From: Ornithodoros turicata
Lineage: Eukaryota; Arthropoda; Arachnida; Ixodida; Argasidae
Length of the DNA: 64,000 nucleotides
NCBI RefSeq assembly: GCF_037126465.1
Contig: NC_088204.1
Location: 71,671,807-71,735,806 of the forward strand
Reading direction: 5' to 3'
Positions 47,755-58,724 of the stretch are shown piece by piece. Every line of letters starts with the position of its first letter. Position 1 is the first letter of the stretch. The notes under the pieces were generated by a model, which saw only the letters and a program-made list of their open reading frames with translations, did no database searches and had not been told where the DNA came from. Made by a program: the position numbers and the translations under genes.

Positions 47755-48235
47755 GAAAACAAACAACAACAGCTTCATTGTGAGATGATGAATGGGGAGT
47801 TCCATCGCCAGGGGCGATACTCTACCGCATTACTGGTGGCGATGTGGGGAATGAAATATCGAGGATGGTGTCCAAAAAGGTCAAAACAGCTTCGAGGGCA
47901 GAGCGTTGGTGGGCTGGCTTTGGCCAGGGACCAAGCAATTTTGAGAGAGCCAGAGAGTGCGGTTCAGGAAGGTTGGCAGTGTGGGCAATGAAGAAGAATG
48001 TGTTCTAGATCTTCTAGAGCACCGCAGTGACAGCATCTGGAAGAGTCAACTTGTCTCAAGCAGTAGCGCCACTGAGCTGTAAAAGCCACATTGAGTCGCA
48101 TTCGATGAATTAATGCAGCCTTTTGATGAGAGGTGTTTCGTGGCATGCGGAAAGCGAGCCTTGTATCAGCTCTTCTCAGCATAGATGGGAGGAGAATGTC
48201 AGTTGTCAATTGGCGGGAAGCCAGGGGTGTCACAA
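47755..48235 (-). pseudogene. LINE 3' end with reverse-transcriptase C-terminal fragment
   Basis: On the minus strand a frame (48233-47964) encodes LASRQLTTDILLPSMLRR, then ALIHRMRLNVAFTAQWRY and a terminal zinc-knuckle-like CCHCGALEDLEHILLHC. This is the pattern closing ORF2 of many CR1/Jockey/I-like LINEs. The 3' region then carries CATCGCCAGGGGCGATACTC and ends in GTTGTTTGTTT. This copy anchors the identity of the shorter 3' fragments elsewhere. The 5' part is missing. Confidence 0.7.
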
Positions 48236-48239
48236 GACG

Positions 48240-48700
48240 CTCTCCTCTCAGCGGCGCATTACTCTCCCGCCTCCGAAAACAAAATTCCTGCAGAACTGCG
48301 TCGCTCTGAGTCAGTATCCACGAAGCGTTTCCGTGAATACATCGCCAGGAGCTTTTCGAGTGTGCGTAGACTAGTTTTCGCCCCTGTTTCTACCGGGGCC
48401 CTGTTCCGTAGGCTAGTATGCACATTTCCAAACTTCAGTTTCGTCACGCGTGATGTAGATGCCTGTCGGGCCACCAGATGCCTCGGCGTTAGGATTGCGA
48501 CACTTCACAACATAAAGCTCATGTGCATGGTGTAGGTGACAGGACACTTTGCCGATTTTTCTTTGCCGTTTGCTTGTTCGTCTGAAGAGTATGCTTCAGG
48601 TTCAAGGCAACGTGTTGCCCGGACTTCTTAATTTGACAAAACGTTTCCTTGACGAGGAACTTCAGAGGAATAAGATAATGGGCAAGTAGCCGACGGGATA
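48240..48700. other. Flank of LINE fragment, nothing certain
   Basis: Plus frame 48185-48535 and minus frame 48259-48474 overlap without recognisable domains. The region may be diverged LINE sequence continuing from 48235. Confidence 0.35.
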
Positions 48701-48709
48701 AAAGGTGGC

Positions 48710-48895
48710 ACGGTTGATGCCGCCGGGTGATCTGCCTGCCGGTGGGGTGGCATGTTGCTCGGGAGTGTCACGCGTCGCGGGACGACGTCAAAGGAAAAAA
48801 CCCGGACAGCGCAGCCAGTACCGCGATTCGAACCATGGGCACTCCCAACCTCGGCGTGGAAGGCGAGCATCTTAGCCACTAGGCCACGAGAACTT
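48710..48895 (-). repeat. tRNA-derived SINE (family B-like)
   Basis: GGTGATCTGCCTGCCGGTGG, AAACCCGGACAGCGCAGCCA, GCGATTCGAACCATGGGCAC and CTTAGCCACTAGGCCACGAG form the complement of a SINE with A- and B-box head. A short AT tract follows at 48900. Confidence 0.7.
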
Positions 48896-49109
48896 CTAAA
48901 GATATATTATATGCATGGTCTCTGGAGACACTAAATTAGGCCCATAATGAGGAGCAGATAGCAGATTAGGAGCATAATGTTAGGGTCAATGGAAATAATT
49001 CTACAAGGCTTTTCACGGCAAACTCAAGGGGAGGAAGCGAACTATGTGGGATCTTTTGGAACGGGTACTTTTTTATCCGGTGAACCTTCTGCGTAATTCT
49101 GTCCACTAT

Positions 49110-49370
49110 AGACCTCTACCCGAGAATCGTCATCATGACGTTGGTGACCAGACTGATACCGAAACAAATCGGAAGGGGAAGGCTGGGTTCCACGAATGGG
49201 CAATTGTTCGCTGCCTATACAATTGAAAGAAAAGCAGGACTGAAGGTCGCATCTCTTTCAGAGACCATTATAACCCCCCCCCCCCCCGCCCCAATAGTTT
49301 GACTTTCGGGCGTGACCTTGTTCGGCTCTAGCTTCGAGCGTAGTTCAACTCTACCATATTGGTGGCGCTG
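49110..49370 (+). repeat. Dispersed repeat pair, copy 2
   Basis: Matches 41405-41640 in order and orientation, interrupted by a poly-C run at about 49276-49290. Confidence 0.6.
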
Positions 49371-49846
49371 TCGAACACTATCACGTCATTTGTTTACAAA
49401 CAGGGAGACGTCTATTGGAAGTCGATAAGGCTCAGCTCACGCTCGTCGTCTTATTGGTGGGATGAAACAGCAGTGAATGGTCGTTGCATCTGTGACTTTA
49501 TGGTAAAGCTTCAGAAAAGTAGACACGATGTCTTATCAATCGCAGACAATATTCCGTACATTGTTCGTATAATCCGATGACCACTGATCGCAGGACGACG
49601 ACGACGTATTAGACGGACTAGGACAGACTAGGTTTACTTTACGAGGAACAATCATCGTGCGGCCCAATGAAAGAATGCTGGGAAGGGAAAATGCACGTAC
49701 AAGGGGACTACAATATGACTACGGCGCTGAAAGGAGCCGGCAGCTGAGGTGCCCAGGAAAGTGGACGCAGGCGACAGGGTGAGATATGGCAATGGTTGAT
49801 GATGATGATGAAATAGACCTGCAAGATATGCAGTAGACATGCAATA

Positions 49847-50985
49847 GAATGTGCTAGGGTCGACTAGCAAGGGTGACTACTAAACTCTTTTTTAATTTTT
49901 AAAAACTTTTCTTCAACCTGCGTGATGATGACCGTTGCTCTATACGGGATTCTGGATGAATGTGCAAGGGTCGACTAGCAAGGATGACTACTAAACTCTT
50001 TTTCAATTTTTAAAAACTTTTCTTCAACCTGCATGATGATGGCCGTTGCCCTACGGGATTCTGGATGAATGTGCAAGTGTTGATTAGCAAGCATGACTAC
50101 TAAACTAATTTTTCAACTTTTAGAACTTTTCTTCAACCTGCGTGATGATCACCGTTGCCCTATACGGGATTCTGGATGAATGTGCAAGGGTCGACTAGCA
50201 AGGATGACTACTAAACTCTTTTTCAATTTTTAAAAAACTTTTCTTCAACCTGCATGATGATGGCCGTTGCCCTACGGGATTCTGGATGAATGTGCAAGTG
50301 TTGATTAGCAAGCATGACTACTAAACTAATTTTTCAACTTTTAGAACTTTTCTTCAACCTGCGTGATGATCACCGTTGCCCTATACGGGATTCTGGATGA
50401 ATGTGCTAGAGTCGACTAGCAAGGATGACTACGAAACTAATTTTTCAACTTTTAGAAAACTTTTCTTCAACCTGCGTGATGATGACCGTTGCCCTACGGG
50501 ATTCTAGGTGAATGTGCAAGGGTCGACTAGCAAGGATGACTACTAAACTATTTTTCAATTTTTAAAAATTTTTCTTCAGCCTGCATGATGATGTACGTTG
50601 CCCTACGGGATTCTGTATGAATGTGCAAGGGACGACTAGCAAGGATGACTACTAAACTCTTTTTCAATTTTTAAAAACTTTTCTTCAACCTGCGTGGTGA
50701 TGACCGTTGCCATACGGGATTCTGGATGAATGTGCAAGGGTCGACTGGCAAGCATGACTACTAAACTAATTTTTCAACTTTTAGAAAACTTTTCTTCAAC
50801 CTGCGTGATGATGACCGTTGCCCTACGGATTCTGGATAAATGTCCAAGGGTCGACTTGCAAGGATGACAACTAAATTCTTTTTTCAATCCTTAAAAACTT
50901 TTCTTCAACCTGCGTGACGATGACCGTTGCCCTACGGAATTCTGGATGAATGTGCAAGGGTTGACTACCAACGATGACTACCGAA
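49847..50985 (+). repeat. 110-bp tandem satellite, ~10 units
   Basis: Units start with GAATGTGCAAGGGTCGACTA at 49847, 49958, 50067, 50178, 50288, 50399, 50510, 50619, 50728, 50838 and 50948 (the last incomplete), so the period is 109-111 bp. Two unit types alternate (TCGACTAGCAAGGATG versus TTGATTAGCAAGCATG). 49958-50177 and 50178-50398 are nearly identical dimers, a 221-bp higher-order repeat. No ORF or transposon ends. Confidence 0.92.
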
Positions 50986-51092
50986 CTCTTCCGCGCCCAA
51001 CATGCCGTTCCACCTTTCCAATGTCACTAGGTTGTAAGAAAACGAAGCTGAACCCTTTAATATTTCATTCGTGTCACCTGTCCGTTCAATAT

Positions 51093-51150
51093 TGGCACCG
51101 CAAAAGCAACTCTGGCTATGGCAGAGAGGACAGCATACAGGAGCGGGTCA
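51093..51150 (-). repeat. Degenerate SINE family A tail
   Basis: GGCACCGCAAAAGCAACTCT, GGCTATGGCAGAGAGGACAG and GCATACAGGAGCG resemble the complement of the family A 3' part. Confidence 0.4.
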
Positions 51151-51458
51151 GTGAGCGCATTGAGGCGACATCAGTAGGACCCTTCACGGTGCTGTTCTGG
51201 ATCTTTTCTCCAGTATCATCGGTACCGTCGTCATAAACTTACGGGTAAAAAAAAATGAATGAATGGAGTTTCGGCTGTTGATACAGCAGCCGTGAGACGT
51301 GGACTCCGCAGACGCCGGGTTTCAGACAGCCTCAACGACATATAGGTCTGTGAGAGGATTAAGGCGTGCACCGCGTGACGACGGCGGCTCTGCATGCTCC
51401 GTTGACCCGTTACCGCACACATAATCGGTCTCTGCTTCGTACTCACGCTCACTAAACA

Positions 51459-52241
51459 CAGGGTTCTTCGTTTTCGGGTAAGATCCGATTTTTCACGGTA
51501 TTTGCGCCCCGAGAATCAATTTTCTGAAATTTGGGCATAACCCGATTTCTCCCCGAATTCCACGAGGTCTTTCAACCTCATGTGGCTTCACGGTGAGTCA
51601 CCCACCAGAGGGATGAATCACGTCATCAACCTTAATTCTTAAGCACCGAAGACAACACATGAAGGTCCTCCTGTCAGTCACCTCCTAGGTATACACTCTA
51701 AGAAAAAAAGGTAGAATTTCCTACCCAGAGTTGCAGCAGGACAGTACTTCTACCATTTTGTGCAAATACACACGCGACCTCTCCCCCGTGGGTATAAGCT
51801 GCGGCGTCCCTTTCCCTTGCTCCTCTCTCTCACGTTTGCTCTGAGAGAGAAGTATAGAATTTCCTACCCAAGCTGGTAGGACGACAGATTCTAATCTGTA
51901 GTTTGTTTCTACTGTGCAGTTATACCCAAAACGTAAAACGGGTTGGAGTAGAAATGTGGTTGCAATGCAGCTATACCGAAATGGGTAGAAAATCGTACCT
52001 TTTTTTTCTTAGAGTGAGTACTAAAGGCCGGTCTTTTTGGACACCTAGCGGAATTCCATTGTTCATCCCGGCAATCATCTCTGCAGCGTGACTCACACGA
52101 TTTTTAACCCGGAAACACCCGACAGCGTAAAACACGTAACAGAACACGCCCGATTTGCCCCCGAATTTCCTTTCGAAAGAATCACCCGATTTTAACCCCT
52201 CGAATTTCAAAAATAATAAAACCCGAGAACGAAGAACCCTA
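51459..52241. mobile_element. TAGGGTTCTTCG hAT-like element, interrupted
   Basis: Left end CAGGGTTCTTCGTTTTCGGG; the right end is complementary (ACGAAGAACCCTA). CCCGATTT/AAATCGGG-like subterminal motifs occur at both ends as in the 8934 copy. Putative flanks ACTAAACA and ACCATACG are only 5/8 identical, so the target duplication has decayed or is misplaced. Confidence 0.75.
51694..52016. mobile_element. CACTCTAAGAAA MITE nested in the hAT-like element
   Basis: Left end CACTCTAAGAAAAAAAGGTA; the right end is complementary (TACCTTTTTTTTCTTAGAGTG). TA lies on the left, but the right flank reads AGTA. Repeated GTAGAATTTCCTACC-like motifs inside. The first bases resemble the termini of the 36245-37118 element. 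Confidence 0.75.
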
Positions 52242-52249
52242 ACCATACG

Positions 52250-53590
52250 CTGTGCTCCAAATCCATCGCGACCTATAGTCTCAAACCCAGTGACCAACGT
52301 CCAAGCGCTGGATCGTTACGGCTAAGTCTAGCGGCGGTTGAACCCGTATAGCGATTAGGCGGAAAATGATTAAAGTAGACACGCTATACGGTGCTAGGAA
52401 GATGTTGAATAGCCGCTATGAAGATATCGTTACATGGCAGCAACTTAGGCATTATCATTCGGAAAATTGATAAAGTGCATAAAATGGATGATGATGGTGA
52501 TGATGATGACCATGACGTAGCAAATGGGTGTATGAGTACGAGTACCGAAATTAGGGTCGAGCAAATCTTCGTTTGCTTCTTTCTTTATTCGTTTTATTTA
52601 TTTATTTTTTATTTTCGAGTACTGACACAGTGACTGAAATCTATATTCGGGTTTCGAGTCGAAATCGATCCTCATAAGTAAGTAAAAGAAATATGGCATG
52701 TATCTTTCAAATCGAATATACACCGGAATCGAATCGCGACGAGGCTGCATGCGCGATCCGAAAAATGCCATTGGAGAATGGAAACGCCAAATGGTGCCCG
52801 TTCCGAGTGAGAGAGGGAGAGAGAGAGAGAGAGAGGAGGCGCGGCGAGAGCGAGCGGAGAGAATTTTCATGTACGAGATTTTTCTCTCTATGTATGTATC
52901 ATAATTTTACCTGCTTCACTGTCCACTTCATCTCTCTTCTCTGTCTCTCTATTCTTTTTTCTTTTCTTTTTCACTTTTCCGCTTAGAATTTTTCTGTGAA
53001 GCCTCGAGGTCGAAAACGTTTATAAACCACATGAATTACTTGCGACGTAAGCGTTGTTAAGTATGAGATGAACACACAGGTAAATTCTACGACTATGTAT
53101 TCCGCCCTTTCCATTATTGTGCATTCTTGTTTAAACGGGGCTTCTGTACGGGGAGAAGGGAACTTCTCGTTTATCCTCCGTCACGGAGAACAAGAGTTTC
53201 GGTTTCGTTCGCGAAGCCTGATCGACGAAACTGTATTATGATTCCTGTAGGAGTCATTGGCCCAGAATGGGTTAATAAATATATCACCCTCCCCTTCCCT
53301 TCCCTTCGATGTTCGGTGGTGGTGGTGATGGCGATAGGGCTTGCCGTTGCCTTCGATGTTCCACTTCGGTGTTTCAGTACACACTGGATGCGCTGCTGCT
53401 GGGGCCCAGTGCGATAACGCATGGGGACGAGCGTCCGCTATTTAGCACACCGGCAAATGTAAATTGCCATATACTGGTCTGCTTACACCAGCCTGGCGCT
53501 GTTGTGTTCTGTTGGGATTTATACTACACCTTTACTTTGCTCTAACACTCTTTACTTTCCTCTGGTCTCCCTTCAAATCCGCGTATTGAT
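52250..53590. other. Intergenic with GA microsatellite
   Basis: An imperfect (GA)n tract lies at about 52811-52840. Open frames on both strands across 52598-52986 and 53127-53422 have no domain. No gene recognised. Confidence 0.4.
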
Positions 53591-53789
53591 CTTTCGCCTT
53601 TGGGCCAGGATCTTTCGCGGTGGAGGGAGGCGAAAGGGAGCCGGTCCTTCATATTTGGAGAAGGGCCCCTTGATAACGCGGTCCGCCCCTGGGTGGACCG
53701 TGTCCTTGAACGCGCGGCCGATAACAAGGTCGTCGGGGCAGTACCGCTTGCGGTGCTGTTCCGGGAAGATCTTTTCTTGATCTAACATT

Positions 53790-55985
53790 TGTGCTCTCCT
53801 GCTTGATGACAATACACACGTTTTTGTTGCCGTTTTACACGTTTTATGGCCTCGATGCCAATACACAGTTTTTATTGTGGCTGGTCTTCCGCTCCGATGC
53901 CAATACTTCTTCGTTTTTAGGGCGATGGCAGTACTATTTTTGAATCGTGATGTGGGCAAGCTTACGCTTGTCCCATCCTACAGTTGGCAATACAAAACCG
54001 CGTCGCTTGCGGTGTTGTTTCCGGGAAGATTTTTCCTAAAACCGTGTTGACAATACATCGTGTTCTTGAGAAACGCCAACATGAAAATACAAACACTTGA
54101 GAAACGCAAGGAAGGTACGTTGTCCACTACTGAGCATTACTTTCCTTCGTGCCGTTATCCCGTACGCAACTCTCCGCAGTCTTGGTTTGTTGCATGGCGA
54201 CGACAAGCACGAACAGCAATCCTTAAGGCGACGTGATTTCACAAGCAGGAGTTGGTATTGCACTAGTTCCGCCTCGATGCCAATACACCTTGTTGACGCG
54301 TGAAGCGATCTCCTGCTTGATGACAATACACGTTGAAGCGTGATGTGGGCAAGCTTACGCTTGTCCCATCCTACAGTTGGCGATACGAGGAAGCTCTCCC
54401 GTTTGATGACAATACAAGCCGTCATTGCCGGCTGGCTTTCGGTGGCCCAGAGACGCAGCACTCCTAGCACTAGAGTGTTGTTGTCTAGTTTGCAGGGTTG
54501 TAACGTGAAGAAGGGAACTACCTCCATAGGTAGCTCTCCTGCTTGATGACAATACACACGTAGGGAACCTAGGCCTCACATAGGCATGGGTATAGTTGAG
54601 TCATATACGGGTATCACTTTGTCATCTCGTTCGCACCTGTGCGTTAGCACACTAGTTCTAAAAGCGATGTCTTCGTGCCGCTTGTAGTTACGCCACCCAC
54701 TAAATAAATATTTTCCACGCACACAGGGAACCTATAGGTAGTTCTCTTGCTGGATGGCAATACATACCAGGGAACCAGTCTGTGGGACCCATCCTACCCA
54801 ATAAGGCCGAAACAGCATCGCGCTTAATTGTCCCATCCTACAGTTTGCAAGACGAACAGCTGTTGCTGTCTCCTTTCATATCCGCGTTATTTCATGTTCG
54901 TCGGGGAGGGAGACGAAGCAATAAGAGTCTGCTCTTCGTTCTGAGGGGAGAGCAGTATTATTTTTGAATCGTGATATGGGGCAAGCATTGTGTTTGTCCC
55001 GCGAATTTCGTGCTTGTCCCATCCTACAGTTTGCAAACAAGCCATCAGCTGGCAATACAACCAATGGGGCCGTGTTTTAGAACTGACCTCGGTTGCTGAC
55101 GTTGTTGGGGAAAATAAAGCGAATCAGTAAATTAAGGATATAGGGAGTGGTAGGCTAAAACGATAAGGAAGATGTTGTCACTAATCTAATATGTCGACAA
55201 TACAAGTCTGTGTGGCTGGACCTTCCCATCCTACAGTTGGCAATACGATTACTGCTGAGCACTGGTTCATGCGTTCTCACGTTACTCTTTTGCTGTGGCA
55301 CAGATTAACGCAAATGTCGACTGTCGCCCGGGCCACCGTACAGGTCCTAGAACCGTTGCCTGTTCCGCGCACTCAGCGTAAACAATCCGTCGTTGGCGGA
55401 TGGCTTTCGGTGGCGCAGCTATATTTCAGGCTGTCAGGCTTCGTAGCCACATTGTCCATGACGAAGCACATGGTCTTGTGGAGTGCTCTCGCCGCTGGCT
55501 GACGTCTACTCGTCTTTTCCGACACGTTCAGGGTGAGTGGCAGGTCATGTTCTAGCCAGCTCGCAGAGACCCTCCCGTGTTTGGCCAGTGCGAAAAGCAA
55601 ACGCTCCTAGAGAGTGTTGTTAACGAGCTTGTAGTGTTGTTACGCAAAGTTAGTGTCTGTACAAAGGGGACTACCTCCATAGGTGGTTCTCCTTCTTGAT
55701 GACAATACACATACAGACATGCGTACACAAACTGTGCTAGAGAGTGTTGTTATCTATAGCTTGTAGAAGGTGAATTTAGTATCTATGCAAAGGGGACTAC
55801 CCCCCATAGGTAGTTCCACTGCTTGATGGCAACACACACGTCAGTTTCGTCCGATGCCAATACGTGTCTGTTTAAAGGGAACCAGTCCGTGTAACAGGTC
55901 GCCCGATGCCAATACATGTGGGTCTCTTTTGTTTGAGACCGGTCGGACTTGTGTTTGTCATATCCTATAGAATTGGCAATACAAC
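53790..55985. repeat. Modular short-repeat mosaic, block 2
   Basis: Module M1 (CTGCTTGATGACAATACAC) at 53799, 54313 and 54539, with variants at 54398, 54740, 55690 and 55818, often preceded by CTCCATAGGTAGCTCTC. M2 (CCCATCCTACAGTTGGCAAT) at 53971, 54364 and 55217, with variants at 54832, 55018 and 55955. M3 (GCAGTACTATTTTTGAATCG) at 53929, variant 54950, lies just before M2. Short GATGCCAATACA units occur at 53853, 53895, 54276, 55852 and 55902. LINE remnants are interleaved. A related CGCTTGCGGTGCTGTTCCGG pair lies at 53746 and 54004. Confidence 0.8.
55195..55620 (+). pseudogene. Decayed LINE C-terminal region
   Basis: The frame contains TAEHWFMRSHVTLLLWHRL, similar to ETVEHCFLQCHIALLLWSRA at 57125-57185. 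It continues VVGGWLSVAQ before stopping. The zinc-ligand cysteines are largely lost. Downstream it merges into module M1 sequence at 55668, suggesting that the modules were part of, or attached to, this LINE's 3' region. Confidence 0.5.
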
Positions 55986-56030
55986 GGACGTTATAGGGAG
56001 CCAGCCCTGAAACATATATATGACTTCTTT

Positions 56031-56632
56031 CTAGAGATGGGACGAATCCAGAATTTTCCGAATCCTAATCCAAGGAAGGTTCTGCGAATCCACGAATTTT
56101 ACGAATCTGGAATCTTTCGAATCCTTTCTTGAAAAAGAGTTCAAAAAGCCAAGAAGAAAAAAAAAAAAAAACTTCGACTGGAGAGTGTTTTGAAGCAGAA
56201 TATGATACATTTGTTTAATGAAATAACATTAAATAATAGTTCAGTTTCGGGAGAAGGTATACCCATATAGTTCTTAATTTATTTAACGTGTTGTTCATCG
56301 ACTACAAGAAATACATAAATTCTCGAGTCTCAATTATCTCCATAAAGCTAAAGCAACAATCAAAAGCAAAACATATGACTTTTAAACTTGCTCTGTAACA
56401 GTTCCTGCCTGAACATCTTTCAGTCCAGAGCAAGGTAAATAAAGAAACAAGCAAACACCCGTCGGTCAAAGAGGCTTTTCAGCGGACTCCGGAGGCGCCA
56501 ATTTGAAAAAGAAACGAGCAAACGTGGTCGGTGGATTCGAAAGATTCGGTTCGCCGTTCTGGGCACTAGGATTCGGATTCCGGAATATCCAATCCCTGCC
56601 TAGGGTTCGTGGATTCGGTTGGCACATCCCTG
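56031..56632. mobile_element. hAT-like element, exact 8-bp TSD
   Basis: Left terminus CTAGAGATGGGACGAATCC; the right terminus is complementary (CGGTTGGCACATCCCTG). ACTTCTTT flanks it at 56023-56030 and 56633-56640, an exact 8-bp duplication. The ends are rich in GAATCC/GGATTC. The 602-bp interior has no transposase. It is inserted at the edge of mosaic block 2. Confidence 0.87.
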
Positions 56633-56849
56633 ACTTCTTTCATATCAGCGTACGCGATGAAGGGAGGCAAAAAGTGAGCTCTGCTTTTTAGGGCGACAGC
56701 ATCTTTGTTACCGCCTGTATATACGGTCGCGGGCCAGTATTGCTCCTGGAAATATCTTTTCGAATCTGTAGCCTCGGCCTTGGGCGGATACTTATATTCC
56801 CCGCACTTTTTGGTCCGTGTTTAGAAGTTCTGTGGCGCTTGCGCGTTCA

Positions 56850-57285
56850 ATACCCAGGTGAGGACATTTCCTTGGGGAACGTCCGTGATATCTACGTCGC
56901 CATCAGGGAAATGTGGTCGGGTATGGGTCGGGTCCCGGAAGAACTGCAGCGCCAGCGAAGTTCGCCTGGCAGCGTATATCACTGCTGCTGGTTGGTTCGA
57001 TGCACGTCGTCGAACGTCGTCAGTCTCCAAGTGGGAGCTGGCCCATGGCGTCCTTCCGCTCCGTGATGTTAGTGCCGTTTTCGGATATGTCGTATACGGA
57101 TAGTTTTCCGTCTTACGGCATGTCTGAGACTGTAGAGCATTGTTTTCTGCAGTGCCATATTGCGCTTTTACTGTGGAGCAGGGCGGCGCCAATATTCGAG
57201 CTCCCAGCAGTTGAATGGGTCACCGTAACGTACTTGGAGCCGCAGCTGGACTCGCGCCCTCTCACTCTCACTACGTGAAAATTGT
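56850..57285 (+). pseudogene. LINE ORF2 C-terminal remnant
   Basis: The plus frame ending at 57278 contains YGMSETVEHCFLQCHIALLL and WSRAAPIFELPAVEWVTVTY, the Glu-Thr-x-Glu-His...Cys signature near the end of LINE ORF2. Upstream parts fall into different frames (SSVSKWELAHGVLPLRDVSA in another), so it carries frameshifts and is dead. No 5' portion. Confidence 0.6.
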
Positions 57286-57374
57286 TTGGTCCATGGCCGG
57301 GTCCAGCCCACGAAAGCCCGGCCCTAAAACCAGTTCGAAAGCTTTTGGGCACCATAGGATCTCGGTCCTCACAG

Positions 57375-57610
57375 TGAGGCGTCTATGAGCGGTGTATAGA
57401 TGTGGACAGATGGAGATAGGACAGCAGGAAGGTGTGGGGAACAGGGGGATTATTACGCGCGTCTTCGTAATAAAGTCTTCGGAAAACCCAAGGAAAACCG
57501 CAAACACCGCAGCCGGTGGTAGGATTCGAACCCACCACCTCCAAGTCTTCAGCACGACCTTGGCTACCACACCAACGAACGGGACGCCTTGACCGGCTCG
57601 GTCATGCCGC
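57375..57610 (-). repeat. SINE family A copy
   Basis: TATAGATGTGGACAGATGGA, CCAAGGAAAACCGCAAACAC, GTAGGATTCGAACCCACCAC and CTTGGCTACCACACCAACGA are the complement of the family A body and tRNA-like head. The extreme tail is missing. Confidence 0.75.
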
Positions 57611-57699
57611 TGGTATGCTGCCTTTCGTCACCAAGCATATGTAGCAGACGACACGATGTGTATGTAGCAGACGACACCTGTACCAGCTGCCCCGACTTA

Positions 57700-57775
57700 T
57701 TTCGACCTTGTAGAGTATCGCCCCATGGCGATGAAACTAGACAGTCATCATCATTCAAATAAAGTTGTTGTCGTT
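57700..57775 (+). mobile_element. LINE 3'-end fragment
   Basis: GAGTATCGCCCCATGGCGAT, GAAACTAGACAGTCATCATC and terminal AATAAAGTTGTTGTCG match the LINE terminus defined at 47755-48235. Confidence 0.65.
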
Positions 57776-57779
57776 TACT

Positions 57780-58590
57780 TGGAGCCGCTGCCGGTAGTAG
57801 GAGCAGTTGTCATTGTCGATCGCTGAAATTTCTAAATTTGGACTCGCCGGTGTCGGTTTGCTTTCGGTGGTTCAGATGGTGGGAGCATGACTATGTCTTC
57901 CAGGCAGTGACAGCCGGGCTGCTCTCACTGCCGGTCTGCTCTCATGTTGTAGTTGTAGACGCCTTTAAGACGCCTCTTGCTAAAACATCGTTCGCTCTAA
58001 AGTTCATCTTGTAGAATGGTTCATGAGTAATGCCGTATCAGGAGGCTCATCCATTAAAAAAAACAGCTTGAAGTGTTAGCCTGCAGCTTTTACAGGAACG
58101 TACACGCATGGGATATACATATACCAGGGTCGCCATAGCTGCGCTAGAAAACATTTGGGGGCGCAGGAAGATATTCTTACGAGACTGGACAAACTTAAAG
58201 GAAATATTCCCAGTGGAGAGGAAAAAAATGACGTAATCTACGCTAAAATAAACATAACTCAGTAGTCACCGATTATTCGGGATGAAGTTATTCCAGAATT
58301 ATGTATCGTTTAGAACGACGTAGTTCACCGGGCGCAACCGTAATTGTAACGCGTAATTGTATTTTCCACTCCTCCTTTCTCCACACGGCACGAGAATTGA
58401 ATGGTCTCGTGTCGTGTCTCGGTGTCGGGATGATTTGATTTATCTAATTTGATTTATCTAATTTTTTTTGTGTGTATGCCTGTTATTCCTTTGGGATGCT
58501 ATTCATAGGATGTTATTCATGGGATGCCCTCCTTGTCTATGGACTATCAACGACTGTCCGTGGTATGTGTAAACAAATAAAATTTCGAAC
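57780..58590. other. Intergenic, mosaic fragment then nothing recognised
   Basis: 57830-57870 (CGCCGGTGTCGGTTTGCTTT) repeats sequence found at 39820-39845 next to the mosaic. The rest has no gene or family assignment. Confidence 0.4.
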
Positions 58591-58594
58591 TTAC

Positions 58595-58720
58595 CAACAG
58601 ACGTTGTGGTGTCCATGTTTCGAAATGTGCTGACCAATGGCTGCTTCTTCTGGTTCTGTTGGTCTTTGACCCTCTTGTTGGTCCCCGTGATCATGCAGGC
58701 CTTGTTGCGACAGGTTGCCA
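58595..58720 (-). CDS. Candidate internal exon, unidentified gene
   Basis: On the minus strand a good acceptor (TTCTCAAAATGCAG, ending at 58721) and a strong donor (GTAAGT beginning 58594) bracket 126 bp. One frame (two bases, 41 codons, one base) is stop-free with high GC at third positions. It reads ATCRNKACMITGTNKRVKDQ, then QNQKKQPLVSTFRNMDTTTS. A second frame is also open (GLHDHGDQQEGQRPTEPEEA). I do not recognise either protein. No partner exon was found in the window, so flanking introns would be long. The paired splice sites are the main support. A cryptic exon is possible. Confidence 0.45.
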
Positions 58721-58724
58721 CTGC

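Noticed and set aside
49847..50985. Possible CRISPR array
   Set aside because: The units are contiguous 109-111-bp tandem repeats that vary throughout, with no short conserved repeat separated by unique spacers, and the DNA is eukaryotic.
53600..53785. Plus frame with DLSRWREAKGSRSFIFGEG
   Set aside because: An equally open frame exists on the opposite strand, and the stretch leads straight into the modular mosaic. No family or splice sites could be named.
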